In this document: positions 7,786-16,832 of the stretch, in pieces | Layout of the letters: the number at the start of each line of letters is the position of its first letter | How positions within the stretch are numbered: the first letter of the stretch is position 1 | The notes under the pieces: model-generated | Database searches by the model: none | Told to the model about the DNA's origin: nothing | The model's input: the letters and a program-made list of their open reading frames with translations, nothing else | IMG/VR virus record: IMGVR_UViG_3300009702_000018 | Span: 1-64,000 of that record | Source: a virus | DNA: 64,000 nt | Strand: one strand, 5' to 3' | Translations under genes and position numbers: made by a program

Positions 7786-8736
7786 ATGGAAATAAAAATG
7801 AAATATAATGAAATAATTAAGGGTGATTGTATAGAAATTATGAAAAATATACCCGATAATTCTATTGATATGACATTTGCTGATCCTCCTTTTAATTTGG
7901 GTAAACAATATAATGTATATGATGATACAAAAAAAACTAATGTTTATTTAGATTGGTGCAAGAGTTGGATAAATGAAATGGTTAGAATTACAAAACCTAC
8001 TGGTTCTATATTTGTACACAATATACCTAAATGGCTTACTTATTATTCAAATTTTTTAAATGAAATCGCCTATTTTAAAAATTGGCTTGTATGGGATGCA
8101 TTATCAAAACCTGCAGGAATGGGGTTACAACCTGCTCATTATGGTATATTATATTATCATAAAAGTTCAAAGAAAGCTAAATTTTATAAAACTCGATATC
8201 CACATAAACGTTGTAGTGAATGTGGTTGTCTTGAAAAACATTATGGTGGTAGCCCAGTACATCCTTTTGGTCCATTAATTTCTGATGTATGGACAGATAT
8301 TCATCGTGTGAGAGGTAAGAAAAATAGGGATAAACATCCTTGTCAACTACCAATACCACTATTAGAAAGAATTATTCTTATGGTTACAGATGAAAATGAT
8401 ATTGTATTGGATCCCTTTGTTGGTACGGGAACAACAGCTATTGCTGCTAAAAGATTGGGAAGAAGATTTATTGGAATAGATATGGATGATTCATATGTAA
8501 AAATTTCCAAAAACAAACTTGAAAAAACATCATCAAATTCTAAAGTTGGTGATGTTTGGGTTAGTTTTTATCATAATAAAATACGAACTATCAGAAATAA
8601 AGATTGGACAAAATTATCATCATATTTCCCAGTTGCTAAAGACATAAAAGATATTAATTTTAAGGTAATGAATCCAAAAGCAAGAAGTATTATATCAAAT
8701 AAAAATATACGTTTTAAAGAGGCAAAATCATATTAA
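7786..8736 (+). CDS. Beta-class DNA methyltransferase
   Basis: Catalytic DPPFNLG lies near residue 33 and the SAM-binding DPFVGTGTT near 209, again the beta order. A middle segment with RCSECGC could bind zinc. HPCQLPIPLLERII precedes motif I, as in N6-adenine/N4-cytosine enzymes of this type. ATG 7786 is used here; TTG 7780 is an alternative two codons upstream. About 60 residues after the catalytic domain form a C-terminal extension without a recognised motif. It is the fourth DNA methyltransferase gene in 8 kb. Confidence 0.86.
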   Translation: MEIKMKYNEIIKGDCIEIMKNIPDNSIDMTFADPPFNLGKQYNVYDDTKKTNVYLDWCKSWINEMVRITKPTGSIFVHNIPKWLTYYSNFLNEIAYFKNWLVWDALSKPAGMGLQPAHYGILYYHKSSKKAKFYKTRYPHKRCSECGCLEKHYGGSPVHPFGPLISDVWTDIHRVRGKKNRDKHPCQLPIPLLERIILMVTDENDIVLDPFVGTGTTAIAAKRLGRRFIGIDMDDSYVKISKNKLEKTSSNSKVGDVWVSFYHNKIRTIRNKDWTKLSSYFPVAKDIKDINFKVMNPKARSIISNKNIRFKEAKSY

Positions 8737-8833
8737 AGAGGTAGAAACATAAAGAAAGGAAACAAAAAAGAATATGACAATAAATAATAATGAAAAAATT
8801 TCCTTTAATGACAAAGATAGAAAGGAGAACTCG

Positions 8834-9798
8834 ATGGTTAGCGACAAGAAGTTTCTTCATGTTGCCAACCATCGCTGACTAGTCATGAAGGCTTATTTAA
8901 TGTCCCTATTATGATCGGAGGATTTTATAATTGGCATCGTGCTTTTAATGGAGAATTTCATTTATATAAAGCAAAAGAAGATGAATTAGAAAATTATGAT
9001 ATTGTTTTTATTGGGATGAGTCGTCCTGAATTGGAAGGAGTAACCGCTTCAAGAATTAGAGAAAAAATTGGATGGAACAGTAAAACTAAACTTGTAATAT
9101 GTATTGATTATGCAATAGAATTATGGCAAGGAGTATTTCAACCCAATTTATTAGAACGAGAATTAATGCAAGCAGATATGATTTTTGTTTCTGAACCAAC
9201 AATGTTGTCTTATGTAAGAGCATTATTGAATGATAGAAAAAAAGTATTTCATATTGTTCATCCTACGCAAGTTGAAGACTTACAAAAACTTAGAAAACCA
9301 ATTGATATGAGAACAGATGAAATTGTTACTATTGTTCATAGATATGACAATAATTGGTTAGCCCCATATTTAGTAACGAAAGATTTAAAATGGAATAATC
9401 ATGTTGTTTTATTAGATGGAAAACAAGAAATGTATTTATATGCTTATTTTAAATATATGAAAAGTGGTTTTGAGTTTCTTAAATATTTAGATTGGGCATC
9501 AAGAAAAAAAGTAGTTTTAGATTCTTATCATAAAATTCATACATATGGTCGTTCTCCTGTTGATAATGCTTGTATTGGGATTCCCAATGTTGGAACAGAT
9601 TGGACTTATTCGCAAAAATATCTTTGGCCAAAACTTACAACACAGCCAGGATATTTAAGGGATCAAACTGAATTGATTAAAAAACTTATGACAGATAATT
9701 CTTTTTATAAAGATGTAATTGATGAGGCTACTGAAAAAGTAAAAACATTTAATTATGAAAATAGAAAAAAAGATTTTTTAAATAAGCTATACAATTAG
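8834..9798 (+). pseudogene. Glycosyltransferase-like protein with apparent N-terminal frameshift
   Basis: The main open frame (from ATG 8911, 295 residues) looks like a GT-B-type transferase: VPIMIGGFYNWHRAF at the start, then HIVHPTQ, and a late segment around NACIGIPNVGTD that resembles nucleotide-sugar binding regions. AAAGGAG at 8820-8826 points instead to ATG 8834, which reads MVSDKKFLHVANHR and then stops at 8876. The FLHVANHR start and the GLFNVPIM continuation look like two parts of one N-terminus separated by a one-base loss near 8870-8885. A longer start at ATG 8774 is in frame with 8834. The product from 8911 has no good ribosome binding site. The acceptor is unknown. Confidence 0.55.
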
Positions 9799-9831
9799 GA
9801 AATTATAATATATAAGAATAAAGGAACAATT

Positions 9832-10482
9832 ATGCCATTGGATAAAAAAGATATTGAAAAAATTCGAGCTCCGTTTCCAGAAGAATCAGTCCAAGTACGA
9901 AAAACATTCAAAGATGAAGATACAGGTGCTGATATTCTTTTGACGGGGTATAAGCCCCAATATATTATTGAAAGATTAAATGATTGTTTTGGACATGAGA
10001 ATTGGGATTTTAAAATTAAAGAACACGAATTGGTTAAAACACAAGCATGGGTTTTAGGACAATTAACTATTTATGTTTCTAAAATAGATGCAGAAGCTAT
10101 TGATGGTCCTATTATTAGAAAAGTTATGACAGTTAAAGAACAATTTGGAACAGGGTCTATGAACAAAGTAACTCCTATTGGTGATGCTTTTAAAAGTGCT
10201 GCAACAAATTCATTAGAAAAATGTGCTTCTTTATTAGATATTGGACATGAAGCATATAAAGGATTGGTTAAAGTCCCCACCAACTCTAAGTATGCAGTAA
10301 CAGAAAAACAAGCAACTCGATCTAAATTTGCTTCCACTTGTAAAAAATATAATGTGGGCAAAGCTGAAATGTCGGGATTTACTAAAAATGTTTTAGGGGC
10401 TTCTAAAGAAGCTAAAGAATTAACAATAGATGAAATGAATAAATTAATTAATCATTTAGAAAAGAACAAGGCACCATTTTGA
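9832..10482 (+). CDS. Rad52-like single-strand annealing protein
   Basis: Anneals complementary single strands during recombination and recombination-dependent replication. The Rad52 family core is visible: GYKPQYIIERLNDCFGHENW, then a central KEQFGTGSMNKVTPIGDAFKSAATNSLEKCASLLDIG, where the GDAFKSAATNSLEKCASLL stretch is the hallmark. At 216 residues it is a minimal phage version. It is followed closely by a small gene. Partners in this window include the RecU-like resolvase and the RecB/Cas4-like nuclease. Confidence 0.85.
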   Translation: MPLDKKDIEKIRAPFPEESVQVRKTFKDEDTGADILLTGYKPQYIIERLNDCFGHENWDFKIKEHELVKTQAWVLGQLTIYVSKIDAEAIDGPIIRKVMTVKEQFGTGSMNKVTPIGDAFKSAATNSLEKCASLLDIGHEAYKGLVKVPTNSKYAVTEKQATRSKFASTCKKYNVGKAEMSGFTKNVLGASKEAKELTIDEMNKLINHLEKNKAPF

Positions 10483-10730
10483 TAAAAATAAAAGATGTTG
10501 TTAAAGCAATAAGAAAAACTCATAATTATCCCGTATCTGGGAATTATTGGAGAAGAGTTGGGGGTATGTGGAAAAGATATGGGGGCGAAATAATGATTAA
10601 AGCTATTGAAGCAGAATCTCCAAAACAAATTTCGCTTACTCATTTTTTGAATATTGTAGAAAAGAAATGTCAATATATGATTGAGAATGGAGAGCTTGAC
10701 GAAATAGCAAATGAATTATTTAATGAATAA
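10479..10730 (+). CDS. Hypothetical small protein
   Basis: An 83-residue protein starting at TTG overlapping the previous stop, with AAGG about nine bases upstream. It contains a Trp/Gly-rich stretch (NYWRRVGGMWKRYGG) followed by an acidic helical tail. Not recognised. Coupling to the Rad52-like gene suggests a recombination accessory (inference). Confidence 0.55.
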   Translation: MIKIKDVVKAIRKTHNYPVSGNYWRRVGGMWKRYGGEIMIKAIEAESPKQISLTHFLNIVEKKCQYMIENGELDEIANELFNE

Positions 10731-10741
10731 AAGGCTTAAAA

Positions 10742-11554
10742 ATGAGAAAGTATGTTAGTATTATTATTCCAGTTTATCAAACGCCCCATTATTTTGTGGA
10801 AACTGCAATTAGAAGTGCTTTATTTCAAACAGGAAATATTGAAACAGAAGTAATTTTGGTAGATGATGCAAGTACAAATAGTTGGTGGGAAAATATAGAT
10901 CAATCTTTATTAGAAGATGATAGAGTTACACTTCATCTTCTTCCTAAAAATTGTGGAGCGGGATATGCTTGGGATTATGGAATTAAAAAAGCTAAATATG
11001 ATTGGATTACTCCTTTGGCTGCTGACGATTATATTCATCCAGATAAATCAGAAATTCAATTTGCTATTATGAATGAAGCAAAAAAACAAGCCTCTCTTTC
11101 TGGGTTTAGAACTTATACATATAAAGATAATAGAATTATTAAAATCAATAATCATACACCTCCAACTTACAAAGATAATAAAAAACAATTTGAAGCATTA
11201 AGACGCAATGATTATGAAACTTGTTTTATTAAAAGTTCCACAACGCTATTTAAAAAAGAATTATATGAAAAACTTGGAGGGTTTGATTATAATTTAAGAT
11301 ATGCACAAGGACATGATTTATGGCTCAGGATGGCTAATGAAACTCTGATTATAGATGTTCCATTGCAATTACTTACTCGGAGAGAATATGATAATCAAAT
11401 AGCAAACTTGTTTCAAAATGATAAAGAAAAAAATTATGAACGCATTAGAACCATAGAATATGCTAAAATTAAATTAAAATGGGAAAAACTTCTTACTCCA
11501 ATTACAAATAGAAAAGTTAATATGGATATATTAAAAGAAGAAGGATATTTATAA
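10742..11554 (+). CDS. GT2-family glycosyltransferase
   Basis: GT-A fold transferase that moves a sugar from a nucleotide sugar. It begins VSIIIPVYQTP, the family's usual first strand, followed by VILVDDAST, and the metal-binding acidic pair is in LAADDYIHP. A late FDYNLRYAQGHDLWLRMA matches the ED-type catalytic segment of GT2 enzymes. Length 270 is normal. No membrane segment is present, so it is cytoplasmic. The acceptor may be phage DNA bases, a virion protein or a host glycan; the sequence does not decide. Confidence 0.88.
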   Translation: MRKYVSIIIPVYQTPHYFVETAIRSALFQTGNIETEVILVDDASTNSWWENIDQSLLEDDRVTLHLLPKNCGAGYAWDYGIKKAKYDWITPLAADDYIHPDKSEIQFAIMNEAKKQASLSGFRTYTYKDNRIIKINNHTPPTYKDNKKQFEALRRNDYETCFIKSSTTLFKKELYEKLGGFDYNLRYAQGHDLWLRMANETLIIDVPLQLLTRREYDNQIANLFQNDKEKNYERIRTIEYAKIKLKWEKLLTPITNRKVNMDILKEEGYL

Positions 11555-11566
11555 GGTTTTGCTATA

Positions 11567-12838
11567 ATGAATCAATGGTATGTAATATTTAGTCTTATAT
11601 ATAATGCTCAATATAGAGGTTATATATTATCTAAATTAAAAAAAGAATATTTTTCAGATGATTTATCTCAAAATGTTTTTCAATATATAAATGATTTATT
11701 TCTTTCTGGAAAACAAATAGATGAAAGTTTAATTAAATCTAAATTTTCCAATCATATAAATCAAATTCCATTTGATATAACATTCAATATTGATTCTTAT
11801 GAAGAATATATTTCTAATTTAAGACAAGATTATATTAATAATGAAATTTCTTATTTCGGTAAAAAAATAGTCAATTCTAAAGATATAAACGAAGAAAAAC
11901 TTCTTACAAATATAAACGAATTGATAAATAATATTTATTCTACAAAATCTATTCCTGTTAGATCTGCAGATGTTATTTTAGATAATGTTATTAATGATTT
12001 AATGTCAGATAAAAAAATTAATAATAAAATATATGGAATTGAAGAATTAGATAAACATATGGACGGATTGCATAACGGAGACTTAATTCTTGTAGCAGGA
12101 AGACCATCAATGGGGAAATCTGCTCTTACTGGTTGGATAGCAATGAAAAATGCATTAAATAAAAATGTTGTTGCTTATTTTTCATTAGAAATGAAGCCAG
12201 AAAAAATTATGTTAAGAATGTTAGCGGGAATAGCAAATATTAATTTATATAAAATGAAGCAATTCAAATCAATGTCAGATAAAGATAGATTGCCAATTTT
12301 ACAATATGTTAATAAATTAAAAGAATCTAAATTATTTATTAATCAATCTTCTGGGCTAAAATTGAATGAATTAAAATCTATTTTACAACAAATTAAGATG
12401 AAAGAAGGAAAAATAGATATTATTATAATAGACTATTTACAATTAATGGAAGGAGAAGGGATTAATGATAATACAAAAGTGAATTTTCTTTCAAAGGGAT
12501 TGAAACAAATTGCAATGGAATATGATTGCCCCGTTATTGTAGCTTCTCAATTATCAAGAAGCTGTGAAGGAAGAGACAATAAAAGACCCATTCTTTCTGA
12601 TTTAAGAGATTCTGGGGGGCTTGAACAAGATGCAGATATTGTTATTATGTTATATAGGGATTATTATTATAATCGAAACCCCGAACATAATGAATTATTA
12701 GAATTATTAGTAAGAAAATTTAGAGATGGAGAAACAGGAAAAATAATTATAAGATATGAACTCCAAAAACAAAGAATGAGTTCAATTAAAATACATAGCA
12801 AATTAGCTGAAATATCAAAACAATTTAAGTATGAGTAG
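11567..12838 (+). CDS. dnaB: Replicative DNA helicase (DnaB-like)
   Basis: Hexameric 5'-3' helicase that unwinds the fork. The C-terminal RecA-like domain has Walker A GRPSMGKS at residues 178-185 and Walker B IIIIDYLQLM near 285. A late SDLRDSGGLEQDADIVIMLYR is the standard DnaB motif. The N-terminal 150 residues form the primase-interacting helical domain. At 423 residues it is close to bacterial length. It would partner the primase at 28647. Confidence 0.92.
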   Translation: MNQWYVIFSLIYNAQYRGYILSKLKKEYFSDDLSQNVFQYINDLFLSGKQIDESLIKSKFSNHINQIPFDITFNIDSYEEYISNLRQDYINNEISYFGKKIVNSKDINEEKLLTNINELINNIYSTKSIPVRSADVILDNVINDLMSDKKINNKIYGIEELDKHMDGLHNGDLILVAGRPSMGKSALTGWIAMKNALNKNVVAYFSLEMKPEKIMLRMLAGIANINLYKMKQFKSMSDKDRLPILQYVNKLKESKLFINQSSGLKLNELKSILQQIKMKEGKIDIIIIDYLQLMEGEGINDNTKVNFLSKGLKQIAMEYDCPVIVASQLSRSCEGRDNKRPILSDLRDSGGLEQDADIVIMLYRDYYYNRNPEHNELLELLVRKFRDGETGKIIIRYELQKQRMSSIKIHSKLAEISKQFKYE

Positions 12839-12846
12839 GAGAAAAG

Positions 12847-13140
12847 ATGAACTTTGAAGTAACAAATGTAAAAATGACAAAAGGCGAATGGGGGAAAATA
12901 AGAGCTTTTGCTTCAATTACCTTAAACGATGCTTTTATAGTAAATGGCATAAAAGTTATTGAAGGACAAAAGGGTCTTTTTATTGGGATGCCTTCTGTTG
13001 AAAAAGATGGCAACTATAAAGATATTTGTTTCCCAACATCAAAAGAAGCAAGAGGAATTATTGAAAAAGCTGTATTAACAAAATATAACGACAATAAAAA
13101 AACAGAAACTTCAACAAAAAATGATGATTTATTTGAATAG
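12847..13140 (+). CDS. spoVG: SpoVG-like protein
   Basis: A 97-residue protein whose whole length matches the SpoVG fold: VKMTKGEWGKIRAFASITLNDAFIVNGIKVIEG, then GLFIGMPS, and EARGIIEKAVL. Bacterial SpoVG proteins bind nucleic acid and act as regulators. Here it lies nine bases after the helicase gene and just before an exonuclease gene, so it belongs to the replication cluster. Its phage role is unknown. Confidence 0.85.
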   Translation: MNFEVTNVKMTKGEWGKIRAFASITLNDAFIVNGIKVIEGQKGLFIGMPSVEKDGNYKDICFPTSKEARGIIEKAVLTKYNDNKKTETSTKNDDLFE

Positions 13141-13148
13141 GAAAAAAT

Positions 13149-13904
13149 ATGTTAAATTCACGTTGGTCAGATAAAGAAAAGAAAGAATTAGTTAAGTTTT
13201 TTGATTCTTCTTGGACTCCCATGACTCTTTATAAAAGAATTAATAAAATTAATCCAAATCGTTCTTATGAAGCTGTTATGAGAGCAATTAGAAGATATAA
13301 GTCAGAAAAAGGATATAGTCAGAAATGTAAAGATGCATTAAAGAAATTAAGAATTGGCTACCTCGACATCGAGGCGACGAATTTAAATGCAAGTTTTGGG
13401 TTTATGTTATCTTGGTATATTAAAAAATATGGAAAAGATGAATATGATTGGGGATTAATTACTAAAGAAGAAATTTTTAATTTAACATTTGACAAACGAA
13501 TATTAAAGAAATTATTAAAAGCATTGGATCATTATGATATTCTTTATACTCACTATGGAATTGATGGTCGATTTGATATTCCCTTTATTAGAACAAGAGC
13601 TTTTGTTCACAATATGGAGGATCTATTACCTGACTATATGGAAAAGATAATATTAGATACTTATATGATTGCTCGTAGAAAATTAAGATTACATAGTAAT
13701 AGATTAGATGTTATTGCAACTACTTTGGGTATTAAAAATATTTCTAAAACAAGATTAGAACCAATTATCTGGACTAAAGCAAGTGCGGGCGATATGGAAT
13801 CTCTTCTATATATTAAAAAACACAATAAAATTGATGTAAAATTATTGGAGAAAATTCATCATAAGTTAAGAAAAATAGAAAGACCCATTTATAGAAGTAT
13901 GTAA
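13149..13904 (+). CDS. RNase H-like (DEDD) exonuclease with N-terminal SANT/Myb-like domain
   Basis: Residues 1-58 look like a SANT/Myb-type helical DNA-binding domain (SRWSDKEKKELVKFF onward). Residues 69-245 look like a 3'-5' exonuclease of the RNase H fold: Exo I YLDIEAT with D73 and E75, Exo II around FDIPF, and Exo III with HNKIDVKLL. It could be the separate proofreading enzyme for the DnaE-like polymerase, which shows no exonuclease domain inserted in PHP (inference). A GC-rich 14-base palindrome sits on the codons for D73-E75. Confidence 0.75.
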   Translation: MLNSRWSDKEKKELVKFFDSSWTPMTLYKRINKINPNRSYEAVMRAIRRYKSEKGYSQKCKDALKKLRIGYLDIEATNLNASFGFMLSWYIKKYGKDEYDWGLITKEEIFNLTFDKRILKKLLKALDHYDILYTHYGIDGRFDIPFIRTRAFVHNMEDLLPDYMEKIILDTYMIARRKLRLHSNRLDVIATTLGIKNISKTRLEPIIWTKASAGDMESLLYIKKHNKIDVKLLEKIHHKLRKIERPIYRSM

Positions 13905-13905
13905 A

Positions 13906-14550
13906 ATGGAAATAAAAAAGTTTTATTTAAAGTATATGTTTGAAGGTTATGTTGACAATATGCCCCAATGGTTGGAGAATGTAGCTAAAAAAGAATTAGC
14001 ATATATAGATCAAAAAGGATTTAATTATCTTTATAAATTATTATTACAAAACAGAAAAAATATTAAAATAGCTGATATTGGATCTGGTGATTGTAGAATA
14101 TTTAAATCTTTACCAAATTTTTTAATAAAAAATCCTAAAATTGAAAGATATGCTTATGATATATTTACAAAAGATGAATTACCAAAGCATTTTTTAGAAT
14201 TTTTACAAGAAAACAATATACAATATCATACAATTATAAGAACAGATAAATATAATCTTGAATTAAATAAAAAATTTGATATTATTATTTGTCTTGGAAC
14301 AGATTGTCATTTAACAAATGATGAAGCAAAACAATATATTAAAGAATGTAAAAATCATTTAAGAAAAAATGGTGTATTGATTTGGCAAATATTAAGAAAT
14401 GATACAATTAGAGCTAATATAATGAAATATTTTAGTCGAATAAAATATTATACAAGAAATAAAAATTGGTATAAGGAATTTTTTAATGACGAAGGATACA
14501 AAACAAAAATCTCCAAAATCTATATCTACAAACAAATATTCAAAGATTAA
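13906..14550 (+). CDS. Class I SAM-dependent methyltransferase
   Basis: Shows the SAM-binding IADIGSGDCRIF near residue 60 and FDIIICLGTDCHLT near 125, with a following LRKNGVLIWQI. There is no DPPY or NPPY motif, so a DNA amino-methyltransferase is unlikely. A small-molecule, sugar or protein substrate is more probable. It overlaps the next methyltransferase gene by 65 bases in a different frame. Confidence 0.75.
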   Translation: MEIKKFYLKYMFEGYVDNMPQWLENVAKKELAYIDQKGFNYLYKLLLQNRKNIKIADIGSGDCRIFKSLPNFLIKNPKIERYAYDIFTKDELPKHFLEFLQENNIQYHTIIRTDKYNLELNKKFDIIICLGTDCHLTNDEAKQYIKECKNHLRKNGVLIWQILRNDTIRANIMKYFSRIKYYTRNKNWYKEFFNDEGYKTKISKIYIYKQIFKD

Positions 14551-15244
14551 AGATTGGTATAACAGAGAATATAGACAAAGAGGTGATGCTTTTGGAGTAA
14601 GTATAGGTGCTTATAAACAATTCCCAAGATATTTGGGTTGGGATATTGTTAAAACTGATATTAGTCATTCTGGGATACCTATTTATGTCAGTGAACAAGA
14701 AAATACAACTTATCTTGATGTCGCTTGTGGTCAAGGATATATGATGTTTTTTGCGAAACATTATGGGATAAAAAATATATATGGGGCAGATATTTCTTCT
14801 GAATCAATTAAACTTTGTAAAGAGAAAGTTAAAGATGCTCATTATAGAATTACTTCTGCAGAAAAACTATCTGGATATAAAAACAATTTTTTCGACTATA
14901 TAACTTGTATTGGATCGTTGGAGCATTTTATTGATATGAATAAAGCGTTAAAAAGAATGCATGATGTTGGTAAAACAAATTGTAAATATTGTATCCTTGT
15001 TCCTAATTCAAAATCTTGGTGGAAAAATAAAACTGAACAACGAGAAATCAACGAACGTTTTTATTCATTAAAAGAGTGGTCAAAATTATTTACAGATAAT
15101 GGATTTAATATTGTTAAAATATATAGGGATGAATGGCATATTAAAAAGCCCCAATGTTTTATTAAAAAAATATTAAATTTTCTTACACCTTTAAAATACT
15201 TTAATTCTTTTGTTTTTATATTGGAGAAAAATAATGAGAAATAA
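14486..15244 (+). CDS. Class I SAM-dependent methyltransferase
   Basis: Motif I is YLDVACGQGYMMFFA near residue 76, then GADISSESIKLCKEK and FDYITCIGSLEHF. These fit the Methyltransf_11/25 group, which methylates small molecules, lipids or sugars. The first 25 residues are basic and Ser-rich. The long overlap with the upstream gene could mean a later real start, but Met codons are scarce before motif I. Neighbouring glycosyltransferases suggest a sugar-tailoring role (inference). Confidence 0.75.
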   Translation: MTKDTKQKSPKSISTNKYSKIKDWYNREYRQRGDAFGVSIGAYKQFPRYLGWDIVKTDISHSGIPIYVSEQENTTYLDVACGQGYMMFFAKHYGIKNIYGADISSESIKLCKEKVKDAHYRITSAEKLSGYKNNFFDYITCIGSLEHFIDMNKALKRMHDVGKTNCKYCILVPNSKSWWKNKTEQREINERFYSLKEWSKLFTDNGFNIVKIYRDEWHIKKPQCFIKKILNFLTPLKYFNSFVFILEKNNEK

Positions 15245-15797
15245 AATTAAAGATAATTTCAAAGATATTCTGACATCTATGGAAAAAGAATTAAATTTTA
15301 TAATAGATAAAGAATCAAAAAATAATACCCCTGAACGACTAACAAAGATGTATTTAAATGAATTACTTATTGGATATACTCAAAGCCCTAAACAGATATT
15401 ATCAAAAACATTTGACACAAGTTCACGAGATATGGTGGTTATTGATAATATTCCTTTTGTGTCTCTCTGCTCTCATCATTGGCTTCCGTTTATTGGTACA
15501 ATTGCGGTAGGATACATCCCTGACAAAAAAGTTGTTGGATTAAGTAAAATACCTCGAATTGTAAATTGTTTTACAAGAAGATTCCAAATTCAAGAAAATA
15601 TGACAGCACAAATAGCAGATGCAATTCAAAAATATCTTAAACCAAAAGGTTGTATTGTTATATGTAAAGCACAACATTTATGTGCTCAAATAAGAGGAGT
15701 ACAAGCACATGGAACTACAATGACCACATCAGCATTAAGAGGGGCATTTGAAGATGAAGAAATTAAAAACGAATTTATAAAATTGGCGAAACTATGA
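15234..15797 (+). CDS. folE: GTP cyclohydrolase I
   Basis: Converts GTP to dihydroneopterin triphosphate, the first step toward 7-deazaguanine. The zinc/active-site segment SLCSHHWLPF (Cys near 79, His near 82) and the later HLCAQIRGVQ supply the three zinc ligands, and TTSALRGAF is the usual C-terminal signature. ATG 15234 is chosen because GGAG lies eight bases upstream; an upstream TTG would add eight residues inside the previous gene. Length 187 is slightly short of bacterial FolE. It works with QueD and QueE below. Confidence 0.92.
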   Translation: MRNKIKDNFKDILTSMEKELNFIIDKESKNNTPERLTKMYLNELLIGYTQSPKQILSKTFDTSSRDMVVIDNIPFVSLCSHHWLPFIGTIAVGYIPDKKVVGLSKIPRIVNCFTRRFQIQENMTAQIADAIQKYLKPKGCIVICKAQHLCAQIRGVQAHGTTMTTSALRGAFEDEEIKNEFIKLAKL

Positions 15798-16120
15798 AAA
15801 ATCATACGATTTCAAATTTAATTGATAAATCTACATTGTCGTCTAAAGAAAAAAATATTATTAGAACACATATTGAGATATGTGAAGACGAAATAGATTC
15901 TTTGCGTGCTGAAATCTTATATTATAAAGATATTATTGATTATGGGAAATATATAAACAGTAATATTATGAGATTAAAAGAAGAATTATTACAGTATGTT
16001 GTTGATACTAAAGAAGATAATAAATTAAAAGAATCTTATAATATAATATTGAATTTTTCAAAACAAATTAAGGAAATGTTAAAAATAATAGATGAAACTC
16101 AAGGAAAACCGCACATTTAA
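15794..16120 (+). CDS. Helical protein of unknown function
   Basis: A 108-residue protein, starting at an ATGA overlap with folE. It is almost wholly helical and charged, probably coiled coil, with no catalytic motif. It lies between folE and queD but shows no sign of being a pathway enzyme. Confidence 0.6.
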   Translation: MKNHTISNLIDKSTLSSKEKNIIRTHIEICEDEIDSLRAEILYYKDIIDYGKYINSNIMRLKEELLQYVVDTKEDNKLKESYNIILNFSKQIKEMLKIIDETQGKPHI

Positions 16121-16136
16121 GAATAAAAGGGAAAAT

Positions 16137-16412
16137 ATGAAAGCATATCTCAAAGATAAGAAAAACATACATTTTCTAATAATAGAAAAAATTTCAAATG
16201 GGTTTTTAATAGCTTCTTCAGATCTTGAAGGACCAATCTTAAAAATTCACAAAAGCACATTAAATGGCGTAGTTAATGTGATGGAAGAAATTTGGGATGT
16301 ATCATATATAAAAGATCCAGAATCCCCACCTCTTACATCAATTAAAAAAGAGAAAAAAGTTAAAAAACAAGCGACCAAAAAATCAAAAAGGACTAAAAAG
16401 TGTATAAAATAA
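16137..16412 (+). CDS. Small protein with basic tail
   Basis: A 91-residue protein from ATG 16137, which has AAAAGGG just upstream; an earlier in-frame start at 16092 is less likely. The N-terminal 60 residues look like a small beta-rich domain (FLIIEKISNGFLIASSD). The last 25 residues are Lys/Arg/Thr repeats suited to nucleic-acid binding. Unrecognised. Confidence 0.55.
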   Translation: MKAYLKDKKNIHFLIIEKISNGFLIASSDLEGPILKIHKSTLNGVVNVMEEIWDVSYIKDPESPPLTSIKKEKKVKKQATKKSKRTKKCIK

Positions 16413-16831
16413 TGAAGGAAATCCAATTTGATGCGGCTCATCGACTAATGAATGTAGAAAGTAAATGTTCCAACATCCACGGACATCATTATATGGTCAA
16501 ATTATATATTAAATCACAAACGCTTGATTATGCAGACATGTTATTAGACTTTGATTATTTAAAATCAATAAAAGAATGGATTGATGATAATTGGGATCAT
16601 AGCTTTATTTTGAATAAAAAAGATATTGTTAATATTAAGCATTGTGTTAAATATAATTATAAACATTTTTTATTGAATGGAGATCCAACGGCAGAAAAAA
16701 TGGCTGAATTTTTAATTAAATATTTAAGAAATTTTTTGTTAGAGATAGACAAAGAACATTTAATAAGGGCAGATAAAGTTGTAGTTTTTGAAACACCATC
16801 TTGTTCTGCAACAGCAATAAACGAAGAATAA
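16400..16831 (+). CDS. queD: 6-carboxy-tetrahydropterin synthase
   Basis: Turns dihydroneopterin triphosphate into 6-carboxytetrahydropterin. T-fold enzyme with the zinc triad H14, H27 and H29 (in AAHRL and IHGHHY) and the catalytic Cys23. A WDHSFIL motif follows near residue 63 and the pterin-anchoring Glu is in FETPS near 132. It starts at GTG 16400 with AAAGG about eight bases before, or at ATG 16412. It is the second step of the preQ0-type pathway after FolE. Confidence 0.92.
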   Translation: MYKIMKEIQFDAAHRLMNVESKCSNIHGHHYMVKLYIKSQTLDYADMLLDFDYLKSIKEWIDDNWDHSFILNKKDIVNIKHCVKYNYKHFLLNGDPTAEKMAEFLIKYLRNFLLEIDKEHLIRADKVVVFETPSCSATAINEE

Positions 16832-16832
16832 A

